NCBI GenBank assembly: GCA_013399875.1 | Contig: VXAZ01002130.1 | Location: 3,371-67,370, forward strand | Length of the DNA: 64,000 nucleotides | DNA from: Gymnorhina tibicen | Lineage: Eukaryota > Chordata > Aves > Passeriformes > Artamidae | Direction: 5' to 3' | In this document: one piece after another, positions 1-10,121 of the stretch | How the letters are laid out: each line of letters opens with the position of its first letter | Position numbering within the stretch: the stretch's first letter is position 1 | Translations under genes and position numbers: made by a program | The notes under the pieces: generated by a model | The model's database searches: none | Seen by the model: only the letters and a program-made list of their open reading frames with translations | What the model was told of the DNA's origin: nothing

Positions 1-390
1 GGATCCAGTTACGGCAGTGGTGGGTGCATCGGTGGGGGAGAAGGGGGCCCAGGGTGTGGAGGAGCCTCAGGGTATGGTGGAAACTCTGGATATGGGGGAG
101 CCTCAGGGTACGGAGGAGGCTCTGGATATGGGGGAGGTTCAGGCTATGGAGGAGGTGGAAGCTCCATCTCCGGAGGTTGGGGATCGAGCTCTGCTGGCAC
201 CTGCAGCCCTGGCAGTGGGGGGGAAGGAGGTTGGGATTGCTCTGGAGGGGACAGTTGTTACATACGAGGGGCCTGCGGAGATGGGACTGAGGAATGCAGG
301 TCAGGAGGAGGGTGGTCGTCTCCAAGACCGGGTTACTGGTCTGGCTATGGAAGTGGCTCAGGTTCCTCTGGAGATGCTGCCCACAAGTAA
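1..390 (+). CDS. Type II keratin, last exon only (Gly/Ser/Tyr-rich tail), 5' part outside window
   Basis: Frame 1 is open from the first base to a TAA at 388-390, giving 129 residues. The product is a typical keratin tail domain (V2 region). It has Gly-Ser-Tyr loops, including five hexapeptides of the type GGxSGYG, followed by a Cys/Trp-containing stretch and an end reading SGDAAHK. No rod sequence is present, so the exon begins at or before base 1 and the rod lies upstream. Orientation and tail type match the keratins further along. Glycine loops of this kind protrude from the intermediate filament and occur in epidermal keratins. The Cys residues in the second half (about five) are more than in the tail of the epidermal gene at 51 kb. 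Which keratin this is cannot be decided from the tail alone. That it is a real exon is inferred from the open frame, the composition and the cluster context. Confidence 0.82.
   Translation, partial: GSSYGSGGCIGGGEGGPGCGGASGYGGNSGYGGASGYGGGSGYGGGSGYGGGGSSISGGWGSSSAGTCSPGSGGEGGWDCSGGDSCYIRGACGDGTEECRSGGGWSSPRPGYWSGYGSGSGSSGDAAHK
61..150 (+). repeat. In-frame 18-bp tandem repeat in keratin tail
   Basis: Five 18-bp units each encode Gly-Gly/Ala/Asn-Ser-Gly-Tyr-Gly. Unit length is a multiple of three, so copy number can change without breaking the frame. Confidence 0.85.
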
Positions 391-640
391 AACTTGGATG
401 CAAAATCTCACCGGTGGAATGGGATGAAGCCGTTCCCTCATTGTCAGGGGCAATGGGGCTTTCCTGCTGTCACCACTGGTCTGGACGGGCTGTGCGTCAT
501 CCTGAGCTCTCCCTGCGCAGCCATCTCTGGACTCTCCATCCCACTCCTCTGCTGGATGCTGATTTTGTGACGGCGTCTCTTCCTTCCTTGGGTTTCTCGG
601 GGCTTTTCATCTCAGGCTGTTTGGAACCTTTGTCTTCGCA

Positions 641-646
641 ACTAAA
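641..646 (+). terminator. Candidate variant polyadenylation signal ACTAAA for the 5'-partial keratin
   Basis: ACTAAA lies about 250 bp after the stop and is followed by a GT-rich stretch (about 661-685), as expected of a downstream element. Its surroundings resemble the canonical AATAAA site of the gene at 19 kb (both read CAA..AAA..GCTT.GAAA). No AATAAA was seen nearer. Confidence 0.4.
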
Positions 647-1131
647 AGCTTGAAACCCTGTCTGGTGTGTTTGTTTTGGTCTGGGGGAGGGCAGGACTCT
701 GATGTCTCTGATGAGAGGTTTGACAGAACTTTCCATATAAATGAGTTCATGGAAATCTGATCCAACCACAGGGAAAAACCTGGAAAAAGTGAAAAAGTGG
801 AAGAAGGTGGCTGGAAAAGAATGACAAATGCAGATCGTCTGCTGTGAAGAGGGGGTTTAGGGCCAAGTCCCTTAGGTCTGGTCCGACCGGTCAGCCAGGA
901 CACATGGCCACACCTTGGATCCATCATTCCCTCCAGGAACCACTCCTTAAATAACCTGGGGGTAGACTTGTAGACTTTTTTTGACACTGCAGCTGCAGAT
1001 GAAGAAAGGAGCAGAAAGTCTGGGAATAACAAAGTCCCATCTCACTTTCGGTCCCGTTTTCCCCCTGGAGTCCCTAGTTAAGGTGAGATGGGGTGCACCT
1101 GAGCAAACCTTTGTTGGCCAGCATCTGATTT

Positions 1132-1218
1132 TGGGGTTGTCCTGTGCAGGGTCATGAGCTGGACTTGATGATTGTTGTGTCCCCCTTCCAACTCAGGATA
1201 TTCCATGATTCTGTGATC
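1132..1218 (+). mobile_element. CR1 LINE 3'-end fragment
   Basis: Reads as the avian CR1 3' end: a GTCCTGTGCAGGG stretch, then CTTGATGATTGTTG, CCTTCCAACTCAGGATATTC and a CATGATTCTGTGAT tail. Confidence 0.8.
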
Positions 1219-1664
1219 TTATTCAGTGGTGGTTTTCATCACAGGAAGCAAGATATTCCCTAAATTTTTCCCAGAACCACCTTAAAGTCCAATCAAAAGT
1301 TCTAACAAAGCACAGAGCAGCTGATTTTACCTCAAAAGTTTGTTCAGTGGATCAGTTTAATAATGTCACCCTTATTTAGCAACGCTCCACTGAGATAACT
1401 GGAGTGTCCCAGTCCCGTTGGGAATATTTCATGTTCTTTCCCCAGTTGGAGGGAAGGAGGATTGTCTCTTTTGGAAATAATTCCAACTGTGAAGAGTCCT
1501 GGTAGTGGCAGGAGGGTGAGGGGGAGAGACCCAGATTTTTGGGAAATCCACTGTGGAGAGCCTTTTGCAAAGGGCTGTAGAGCCACAAAAACAATCACGG
1601 AATGTCAATGGAATTATGGAACCATTTGGATTGGAAGTGATATTTAAAGGTGATTTTCCTTCAC

Positions 1665-1960
1665 TGGGGGCTCCAAGAGAGCTGGAGGGGGACTTGGAAA
1701 GGAGTCAAGGGTGGGTTAGGGGATGGAAGAGGGGAGGGTTAGGTGGGGCACTGGGAAGAAATTCTTCCCTGTGTGGATGGTGAGGCCCTGGAATGGATTT
1801 CCCAGAGGATTCCCCATCCTTGGAAGTGTCCAAGGCCAGGCTGGACGGGGCTTGGAGCAGCCTGGGATAGCGGAAGATGTCCCTGCCCGTGGCAAGGGGT
1901 GGAACAGGATGAGCTTTACGGTCGCTCCCATCCCAACGCATTCCACCATTCCGTGCGGAG
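1665..1960 (+). mobile_element. CR1 LINE 3' fragment
   Basis: Contains the characteristic run GAAGAAATTCTTCCCTGTG, GGCCCTGGAATGGATTTCC, CAAGGCCAGGCTGGACGGGG and GATGAGCTTTACGGTC, close to the avian CR1 3' region, 5'-truncated as usual. Confidence 0.9.
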
Positions 1961-2311
1961 CCACACGGGCTGAGCCAAACCCTCACGGAAAAGCCTGGAA
2001 GCACTTTGGAACCTCTGCGTGGGGGGAGCTCCAGACGCTGCATTTCAGTCAAAACTGCTCTCACCGGGGCTCAGCTTCGTGGCTCCCAAGAGGCTTCAGG
2101 ATCCAGGTGAACCCTCAGGATCCAAATGAAAACCCCTCTGCATCATCACAATCCCGTTTTTATCCAAGGGATTAGGCTTTAATTCAGGCAAAACCTCATC
2201 TTTTATCACGAAAAATGGAGTAATTCTGCACAGTCCGGAGGGCCCACGGGGCTTTGGTTTCACTGATGAATTAATCAGTGCAGCATTTCTCATCTCTAAT
2301 GAGAAGAAACA

Positions 2312-2863
2312 AAATTTCATAAGTAATAAAAATATCAGATTATTGATAAAAAGGATTAATAATACAAGTATAAAATTAATTTAAAATTATCTAAGCAATA
2401 ATAAAATATTAGATTAACAATAAAACAATTGATTAATAATAATAATTTTTATTAATAACAAAGATATATGATAATAAAAGTATTGAATATAATAAACGTA
2501 TTATATGATATAATAATAAAAGTATTCAATATAAAACTATTGGAGTAATAATATAATTATCTAATCAATATCGTTATCTGATAATAAAAATATTAGATTA
2601 TTGATTAAATGTTTGATTAGTATTAGACTAATAATAAAATGACCTGATTAATAGTGAGAATATTGGATTACTAACTAAAATATCTGCAAAAAAATTGGAT
2701 TTATGATAGAAATATCTGATTAATAGCAAAAATACTTTATTCATAATAAATTAATAATAACAATCATTAATAAAATTTTTATTAATATATAAAATAAAAA
2801 TATCTCTTGATATATTAATAAAATTATTAATAATATAAATTAATAATAAAAATAATAAAAATA
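2312..2863. repeat. AT-rich degenerate tandem block
   Basis: About 550 bp of almost pure A/T built from variants of TAATAATAAAA and AATATYWGATTA. Both edges are abrupt; ordinary sequence resumes near 2864 and becomes CpG-rich by about 2940. Low-complexity expansion is the simplest reading. Confidence 0.85.
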
Positions 2864-2929
2864 CGAGTGCTGTGGTCAGGCCTGAGGGGTTTTTTTACTG
2901 ATCCCTTTGGTAGCACGAGAGGACAAAAA

Positions 2930-3260
2930 GGAAGAAAACCGGTGAGAAACTGGCACCTCCGGAGGCGATTCCAGCGTCCCGTTCGTGCCTCTCCCTTGGG
3001 GAGGATGAGTCACCCGCCGGGGATCAGACACAGCACCCGCTCCCGGTGCCGCCAGACTCCGAGCTTCCACGGGGAACTGCGAGCGGCAGCTGGGAACCCC
3101 CGCGGGGGTTCGGGGCTGTTTACACACCCGGAGTATCCCGGGCGCCGCAGGGGAGGCTTGGAAGGGAACATCCGAACCTGTTCTGCTTGTCAGAGGAGCC
3201 GTCCAGGGCTCCCCGGTTTCTGGAGACACGCATTCCAGCTCCTCCTTCCGCATCCAGTTA
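2930..3260. other. CpG-rich segment, unassigned
   Basis: The sequence changes sharply from AT-rich to GC-rich with many CpG steps (for example GGCGCCGC and CCCGCGGGGG). It contains a consensus AP-1 site, TGAGTCA, at about 3006-3012. No TATA box or exon was recognised, so it could be a CpG island or distal regulatory element, or merely a GC-rich patch. Confidence 0.4.
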
Positions 3261-3414
3261 TCCCTGCTGGAGTGGGAGGGGGAAATCTCATCTGGCATTC
3301 GGGTTGCCGAAAAATGCCGTGTTTTTTAGTGTTTGTTTAGAGCGGTTCCTTTCCTTCGGCAGCTTTTGATCCAGCTCCTGCTGGTTCGGCAAGGAGAGCA
3401 TCCAGCCCAGTTTA

Positions 3415-3760
3415 GGTCTTTGGGACCACATGGATTTAAAACCAAGACCAGATTTCTGGGTTTTGGACACAAATTTAAGTTCAAGGTCAAGTTTCAGGCC
3501 TTGGGACCACAAAAACTTAAGACCAACACCAACATTCAGGTGTTTGGACCACACCAGTTTGAGATCAAGGTCAAATTAAAGGTGTTTGGACCACAAAAAT
3601 TAAATTCCAGGGTTTTGGACCACAGAGACCAAAGACCAAGTCCAAGTTCCAGGTTTCCAGACCACACAAATTTAAGACCAACACCACCAGGTGTTTGGAC
3701 CACAGAAATTTAAGATGAAGGCTGAGACTGAGTTCTTTGGACCATTTAGATTTGAGCTGG
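3415..3760. repeat. About 41-bp minisatellite, 8-9 diverged copies
   Basis: Units begin GGTGTTTGGACCACA and continue with an AAATTTAAGACCAA-like part. Starts seen at 3415, 3458, 3497, 3539, 3581, 3611, 3652, 3690 and 3731, giving spacings of 30-43 bp, mostly 38-43. Copies differ at several positions, so the array is old. Confidence 0.85.
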
Positions 3761-3911
3761 GGCGATCAAGGGGATTATTTTCTTTCCAGCACCAAAGCAC
3801 ATTGAAAAATGTGTGGAAAACATCAAAAAGGTGCAAAGTCGATGTTTCCACGGCCGTGTCCGCTGCTGGCTCCTCAGTGGCTCATCCCTAAGTCCACAGA
3901 ACAACAGAACC

Positions 3912-3968
3912 ACTGAATGTCCTGAGCTGAGTGGGATCCACAAGGATCATCCAAGCCCAGCCTCTGTT
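3912..3968 (-). mobile_element. Short CR1 fragment
   Basis: Antisense CR1 3' end: GAATGTCCTGAGCTGAGTGG followed by GATCCACAAGGATCATCCAA. Only about 55 bp can be matched. Confidence 0.55.
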
Positions 3969-4524
3969 CCAAATGTCAATTCGAGATCGCCCACAAATTT
4001 TTTGATGGAAAATGTCACGAGATCGGCTCCATGAGGCCGCAGACATTTTGAGTGTTGGCGTTCAGGGGTGAGTTGAAGCCAGGAGAAGAAGAAGATCAAA
4101 AGAAGGGGCCCTCGGCTGATGTCTTGGGATGTGTTCTCCATCACCACCGGGCTGTGAACGCCGAGAGAAGGAGTTTGCTGACACCCTGTGCCCAGCCAGG
4201 GCGGGAGCCTCCAGGAGTGCTGGCGGATGAGCCGGGATCTCGGGAATGAGGGGAAGGCAGGGAGCGGGGAGGAGCTGGCGGGAGGTCAGTTCTCCTCGGA
4301 GCTGGTGTTGACTCTGCCTCGGTGCTGGTTTCATGCCAGGGGCTCACGTGTGTTCTGCAGAACACCCCAGGCTGAGTCAGCCTCGGAGCACAAGTCCATG
4401 GGGAACGTCAGCTTCCATGGATTGAGGATCTCACTGTCCAAGTGCTGTCCTACATATTACCTCCCACTGCTTGTGGCACCCTGGGAGGTTCCTGAGTGTT
4501 TCCAGGTGTGAACTGGCTCATCCC

Positions 4525-5000
4525 ATGGAATCGCAGAACTGTGGAATATCCTGAGCAGGAAGGGACCCACGAGGATCATTGAGTCCAACTCCTGGCCTTG
4601 CACAGACACCCCAAAAATCCCACTAATTACAAAATCCCACCTCCTGAGAGCTTTGTCCAAATGCTTCTCGAGCTCTGGCAGCCTTGGGGCCGTGCCCGTT
4701 CCCTGAGGAGCCTGTTCAGTGCCCCACCTCCCTCTGGGGAAGAACCTTTTCCTGATCTCCAACCTCAGCCTCCCCTGGCACAGCTCCAGCCGTTCCCTGG
4801 GTCCTGTCCCTGGTCCCCAGAGCAGAGATGGGAGCTGCCCCTCGGGATGAAGCTGCAGCCCCCAATGAGTCCCCCCTCAAGACTCCTCTTCTCCAGCTGG
4901 ACACACCAACCCTCAGCTGCCCGTCCAGACCCTTCCCCATCCTCACAGCCCTCCTTTGGATGCTCCAGGATTCTCCAGGATGCTCCTGGCACCCCCAGGA
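4525..5000 (-). mobile_element. CR1 LINE fragment, antisense
   Basis: Starts with the reversed CR1 end (GTGGAATATCCTGAGCAGG, GAGTCCAACTCCTGGCC). It continues through CTGTTCAGTGCCCCACC and CTCCAGCTGGACACACCAAC, matching CR1 order over about 475 bp. Confidence 0.9.
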
Positions 5001-7004
5001 ACCCAACCGAGGGCCCAAACGCACTAGACACCACCATCTAGTGGGAGGAAAAGGTTGTGCTGTACTGGTGTGGAGCTGGTCTTTGCCCCACTTCTCCCAG
5101 TCTGACTGGTGGAGTTTTTTACATCTTTGCTGTGCAGATGTGACCAGAACAAGACGTTCCCTCCTGATTTAATTTGGCAAAAAGCCGTGAAATTAGTCAT
5201 GGCTGTATTGTAGCACCATGAAAATTGTGGGGCTCATTGCTGGGCCTCTTTCCAAAATTCCTGGTGATTAGAAGAGCATTAGTGAGCTGTGATTACCCTG
5301 GTGCCACATCCAACCCTCCCTGTCCTGGGAGGGAGCTGCAGAAAGGTGGCTGCTCTGACACAGACACACCAAGTTCCGTCAGCCGGGTGGGAGAAGTGGA
5401 GAAGACCTGGTGTGCTTTAAGTCTGGGGACCTTCTGCCGTCAAATGAGGCATAAATATTTTGTCTCCCACAGCAATTTGTGCGGGATGGGGTGGAACTGG
5501 GAGAGGGAGGCAGAGCTGATGTGGCCCCGTAAGCTACAGCCCGAGGGTGGCATCAGGTGGCCTCAGGTACCTTTAGGGAACTCGGGGTCGTCAGGGGTCA
5601 GGGGGGCTGGGAGCTGGAAGAGAGGCTGATCTGATGGACCTTTTGTGACATCCAGGGCTGTGAAAACCTGAATTCAGACATTCAGCTTAGAAAAGTGGAA
5701 GAAACCTCAGTGAAACCATCCATTACCTTCTGAAATTTGTTCTGGGAGGACAGCCTGGACCCAGCCGTGACCCTGCTGGCTCTGGCCACAGCAAGGAAAT
5801 AAAGACTCTACGGGAACTCTTTCTTTGCTTGAAAAGCTCCAAATTCTCTGGGCAGTTGCTGTGAGAGCCCTGCCCAGGGCCCTCGGGGTACCTCAGGAGC
5901 ACCAGGAGGGGGATTCAGCAGAGCCCAAGGAAAGACAAACTGGAGGCACAAAATGAAGCTGAGTCAGAGCAGCTCCAGGCCAAGTGTCCTCCCCTGGGCT
6001 CCAATCCTGCTCTTCCAGCTGGGAATGCCACGGACGCTGCCTGTGTTTAAACGAAACATCCAGGACTTCAATCGCTGCCCTGTGTGGGTGTAATTGATAG
6101 CGCTGTCAAGAACCCCTAATTAAGCTGCTTGTCTTTCCAGCTGCCTCATCCTATCAATTATCTCCCTTGCTGGGCCGAGGGCAAAGTGTTCCAGAGCAGA
6201 ACATTTGCAAATAATGAGGTACAGGGAAACCTTTGGCATCGGCTGCTCTTGGAAACAGAATTCCAGCAAGGTTGCTGGTAACCAGATTTGGTTTTCATCA
6301 GCTTTCTTGTGAAAGGTGGTGAAAACCCCTTTGATGACCCCAGGAACTGAAAAAATAAAGAAAAAAATGTTTAAATCCCTGAAAAACCAAGGAGAGAAAC
6401 GAGCAGGGGAAATATTATCCCATTTCTTGGTGATTTGAAACGCTTAAATGTTTAATGTCCACAAAAACACTGACCGAGGTTTGAGCCTATTGAAAAAGTT
6501 CAGGATTAATCTGGTGGAGTAGCAGAGGAAAATTATTTCTTCTGAGTGATCTGAAATGAAACCTTCACCATTTTTTGTTTTGAAAGAGACTTTGGCAGGA
6601 AGCCATGAGCAGAGAGGTGGAATCTTGGCTCCACCTCTTGGGCTCTCAGCAACTCTGTGAAACTTCTCAGCCTTTTCTTCTCTGTCTGTCAAGACACTCC
6701 AATAAATCCCTTTTATTTGCCTCGAGCTATCCTGAGGGTTTTAATTACAAGCTCTGATATAAAGGATAGTGACGGAGTAGCAGATGGATTAATAAGGAAT
6801 TTTGCAGGAGATGGGTTGCTGGTTCCTTTATGCTCTGCCCACCACAGCCAGCTTACCGCTGCTCTCAATTAAATGATTAACCAATGCCCAATTAACAGTC
6901 TTGGGGCAGAGCCTCCTGGTTTCAAAGCTCTTTATTGTCTTCTCCATGTGAGTTTCGTTTTCCATGTGTTCTACACAATCAAAGCCAAAGACTTAACAAG
7001 AAAT

Positions 7005-7400
7005 ATGGAATCATGGATTGGGGTGGAAGGGAACTTAAAACTTGTCCAGTTCCACGTCTGCTGTGGGCAGGGGCACCTTTCGCTTCCAGGCTGCTCCCAG
7101 CCCCGTCCAGCCTGGCCTGAGACACTTCCAGGGATCCTGGGGCAGCCACAGCTGCTCTGGGAAATCCATTCCAGGGCCTCCCCACCCTCACAGGGAGGAA
7201 TTCTTGCCCAGTATCCCATCTCTCCCTGCCCTCTGGCAGTGGGAAGCCATTCCCTTTGTCCTGGCACTCCAGGCCCTTGTCCCCAGTCCCTCTGCAGCTC
7301 TTCTGGAGCCCCTTTAGGCCGGAAGGGACTCTGAGCTCTCCCTGGAGCCTTCTCTTCTCCAGGCTAACACCCCAGCTCTCCCAGCCTGGCTCCATGGCAG
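7005..7400 (-). mobile_element. CR1 LINE fragment, antisense
   Basis: Reads GGAATCATGGATTGGGGTGG, GGGCAGGGGCACCTTTCGC, CAGCCACAGCTGCTCTGGG and CTTCTCTTCTCCAGGCTAAC in CR1 antisense order. It ends about 180 bp before the pseudogene promoter remnant. Confidence 0.9.
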
Positions 7401-7559
7401 GGGAAACTGTCCTTGGAAGAAAGAAACACTCTCCAGGCCATTTCCTAAGCCGTATTTACTGTGAGGAAGGAGGACAAACTAACCCAAGAGAAGAATCCGA
7501 GCTGACTGCGTGCTTTACATCCAGAGTAATTCCACTGGATTTCATAAACGTTCACTTGT

Positions 7560-7667
7560 TTTGCATATTTAAACCTCCCAATTTCTGCCAGGCATGGAGA
7601 ACCCCAGGAAAAGCCCAAATTACTCCTTTTCATCAACCAAGTCCCACTCCTGAGATGTGTGTAAAGG
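7560..7667 (+). promoter_or_regulatory. Decayed proximal promoter of the keratin pseudogene
   Basis: Three landmarks of the working promoter at 18.8-19.06 kb recur at the same spacing. TTTGCAT is at 7560 (96 bp before the TATA position; 95 bp in the working gene). TGCCAGGCA is at 7586 (70 bp versus 69 bp). The TATA position itself is at 7656-7667, where TATATATAAAGG has become TGTGTGTAAAGG, three A-to-G changes. The match dates the pseudogene as a duplicate of the cysteine-rich keratin class and explains loss of transcription. Confidence 0.75.
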
Positions 7668-8545
7668 TGGAGCCAGGAGGTGTCGGAGCAGAGGGGTCCT
7701 TCTGGGTTGTGTCCTCTCCTCCAGCGTGTCTTCCAGCATGAGCCAGTACCTGTCAGCTGGGTAAGCTTCCCGTGGGAGAAGATTCTCCTCACCATCCTCT
7801 GCTTCCAGTGGGTTGACCTTCAGCCGAAGCAGCGCTTCCCCCTCCTGGCGCTGTTTGGGAGAGGCTGTGGAGCCTGGAGCCATGGCCAGAGCCTCCAAAA
7901 CACAAAGGGATGGAAATGGGTTTGTTTCAGGCTCTGGAGAGGTCAGGGGTGCTGGGGCAGCAGGGGGTTGGGCTGTGGATGTGGAGGCGCTCACCTGGTG
8001 CAGGTCAGCAGGGACCTCTTGCAGCCCCTGGATGTGAAGGTCAACCCTGAAATCCAGAGGATCCGAAAGCCGGAGAAGGAGCAGCTGAAGAGCCTCCACA
8101 GCCAATTTGCTTCTTTGACTGACAGAATGAGAGCTGAGAGAAGACTTTGGTGCTCCAGACTTTGCTTTCTCCTCCACTGCAGCCCAAAAGCCTTGGGCTG
8201 GTTTCGGTGTGTGCGACCCCGGTGCCACGAGCGCAGGTTGAGCCTGTTACGTTTTTTTAATCTGATTTATGCTCTTAAATACTTCGATGAACTGCATCTG
8301 GTTTTGTCATTAATAATGGGAGGGAGCTGTTCCTCCAAAGTGTCCGATGGGACTTTGGCACTGTTGGCTTCTCTCTGCGGCCAGACTTTTTTCCATGGTA
8401 TCCTGTCCATGAATGGGGGTTCCCACTCTCAGCCCATGGATGCAGATTTATTTAAATGTTTGGTGTTTGTGTAGCTGCCACAAAGGCTCTGCTGTCCAGG
8501 GCTTCCTTGGAGAAGGGAAGAGCAGCAAGACCACTTTGCTCTAGG

Positions 8546-8732
8546 ATTCATGGATTCATGGAATCATGGAATCACAGAATATGCTAAGTTGGAAGGGGCC
8601 CACCAGGATCACTGAGTCCAACTCCTGGCCCCATGCAGGACACCCCAACAATCCCACCATGTGTGGCTTGGGATGGACCTCAAGGATCATCCAGTTCCAA
8701 GCCCTTTCCATGGCAGGGACACCTCTCACTTG
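8546..8732 (-). mobile_element. Two adjoining antisense CR1 3'-end fragments in pseudogene intron 1
   Basis: The first (to about 8660) starts with repeated GGATTCATGGA-type octamers and GAGTCCAACTCCTGGCCCC. The second starts at about 8659 with CTTGGGATGGACCTCAAGG and ends near GGCAGGGACACCTCTCACTT. They look like two independent insertions of different CR1 subfamilies. Confidence 0.75.
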
Positions 8733-9221
8733 ACTGCAGCCTTGGGACGGTCAGGTTGACCCCCGTTTGTCCTCCCATCCCGTTCAGTGAGCCCAGGGAG
8801 TGCTGACCCAGAAGAGCAGATTCCGTGTGCCCCCCACACTCCTGTGGTCCCAACAGGAGCCATCCCAACACGCACCTGAACAGGTGGCCTTGCTCTCTGC
8901 GTGCAGGTGCACCTTCTGGAGAGCAGAACAGGGAGCTGGCCGCCGAACGGGATGTCCTGCGGAAGCAGGTGCTGCCAGCCCCGAGGGACAACAGGAATGT
9001 CTCGGGCAGCTTTGCCTGTGGCTGGTGGCAGTGGCTGGACTCACCGTGGTGGGAACAGGACCAAGTGGAGCCCGGGCTGAGCCACTCCGAGAAGCTCGTG
9101 CAGGAGTTCAGGTGCCAGTGAGTGAGGAGAAATCACCCTCGGGGCAGGAGCTCCAACAGCTGCATTAATGGGACTCTTGGCTTGGGCCGTATCAACAGAC
9201 TTCCAAAAACCTGAGATAACG

Positions 9222-9387
9222 AAGGCTGCAACTCAAAAGGCCAAGACTTAAGGAGCTGAGATCCATAAGGGTGACGTGCAAAAATCTGGGATCCAAAAGG
9301 CTGAGATCCAAAAGATGAGACCCAAAAATCTGGGATCCAAAAGGCTGAGATCCAAAAAGCTGAAATCCAAAAGGCTGAGATCCAAAG
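9222..9387. repeat. 15-17-bp minisatellite in pseudogene intron 2
   Basis: About ten units of the form GGCTGAGATCCAAAA, some shortened or expanded. The 15-bp core keeps frames open on both strands, which creates repetitive spurious reading frames. Confidence 0.85.
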
Positions 9388-10040
9388 CACCCTGTCCCCC
9401 AAATATCCACCCAAACAAGGTCTCCAGTCTTGGAATGACCCCTTCACTGGTCTCCTCCTTCCCCCACTAGATATGAGCAGGAAATGAACAGACACACCAC
9501 TGCCGAGAGAGACTTCATGTTGCTGAAGAAGGTAAGGAATCGGGATGAATGGAAGGCTTGGATGCACGTTGGAGTGAGAGCTCCTCTGGACCCAGGCCCA
9601 GAGGAAAGCCAAAGCATGGGGGTTGAATTAAAACCTTTGGATAAGCTGAGATACATGAAGCCACACCAAAGTGAAACAGAAATACAGATTTTTAGCTTTT
9701 AGTAGCAATATACGCTAAGTGCCTTAAACATTGAAAAGCTGCAGCAAAGAGACCTCAAACACAGCTCTTACTGCAGCAGTGGTGCCTTTTCACAGAATTT
9801 CTCTCCTTTAGACAAAACACAGATGGAACTGCACTGCTCCCATTTTTTAGAGTGTTCACGTAAACAAGAAGAGCTGATAGAAGCAATATACACAAATCTG
9901 TGTAACACCTCTGTAAGGCTTGTGTGAGATTCACGACTGTTAGAATCAGGCCAGGACAGGTTAAGAAAAGAGAAACTAGAATAGTGTGTTAATTTTATTG
10001 GTCAATTAACAAATATAACCCACACTTGTGTAAGTTTAGG

Positions 10041-10121
10041 GAAGAAGAAGAAGAAGAAGAAGAAGAAGAAGAAACTGTTTTCTGCTTGCTGTTTGCCTGC
10101 TGCTGCTGCTGCTGTTGCTGC
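10041..10121. repeat. GAA and CTG trinucleotide microsatellites in pseudogene intron 3
   Basis: A (GAA)n run occupies 10041-10073 and a (CTG)n run with one interruption about 10097-10121, separated by about 25 bp. The surrounding 9.9-10.2 kb has no clear family assignment. Confidence 0.85.

Larger units (their letters stand above)
391..7655. other. Intergenic region between keratin tail exon and keratin pseudogene
   Basis: No coding gene was recognised. The region holds several truncated CR1 copies, an AT-rich block (2312-2863), a CpG-rich block (2930-3260) and a 41-bp minisatellite (3415-3760), listed separately. The stretch 5040-7000 shows no repeat or gene that I can name. It includes a perfect 10-bp inverted repeat, TAATTGATAG at 6091-6100 and CTATCAATTA at 6151-6160, in an otherwise unassigned segment. 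Confidence 0.7.

Noticed and set aside
7620..8228. 202-codon - strand frame across pseudogene exon 1
   Set aside because: No resemblance to a known domain, and it overlaps a region explained by a + strand keratin remnant.
9222..9387. Regular short repeats considered as a CRISPR array
   Set aside because: Contiguous 15-17-bp units without unique spacers, in a vertebrate intron. It is a minisatellite.
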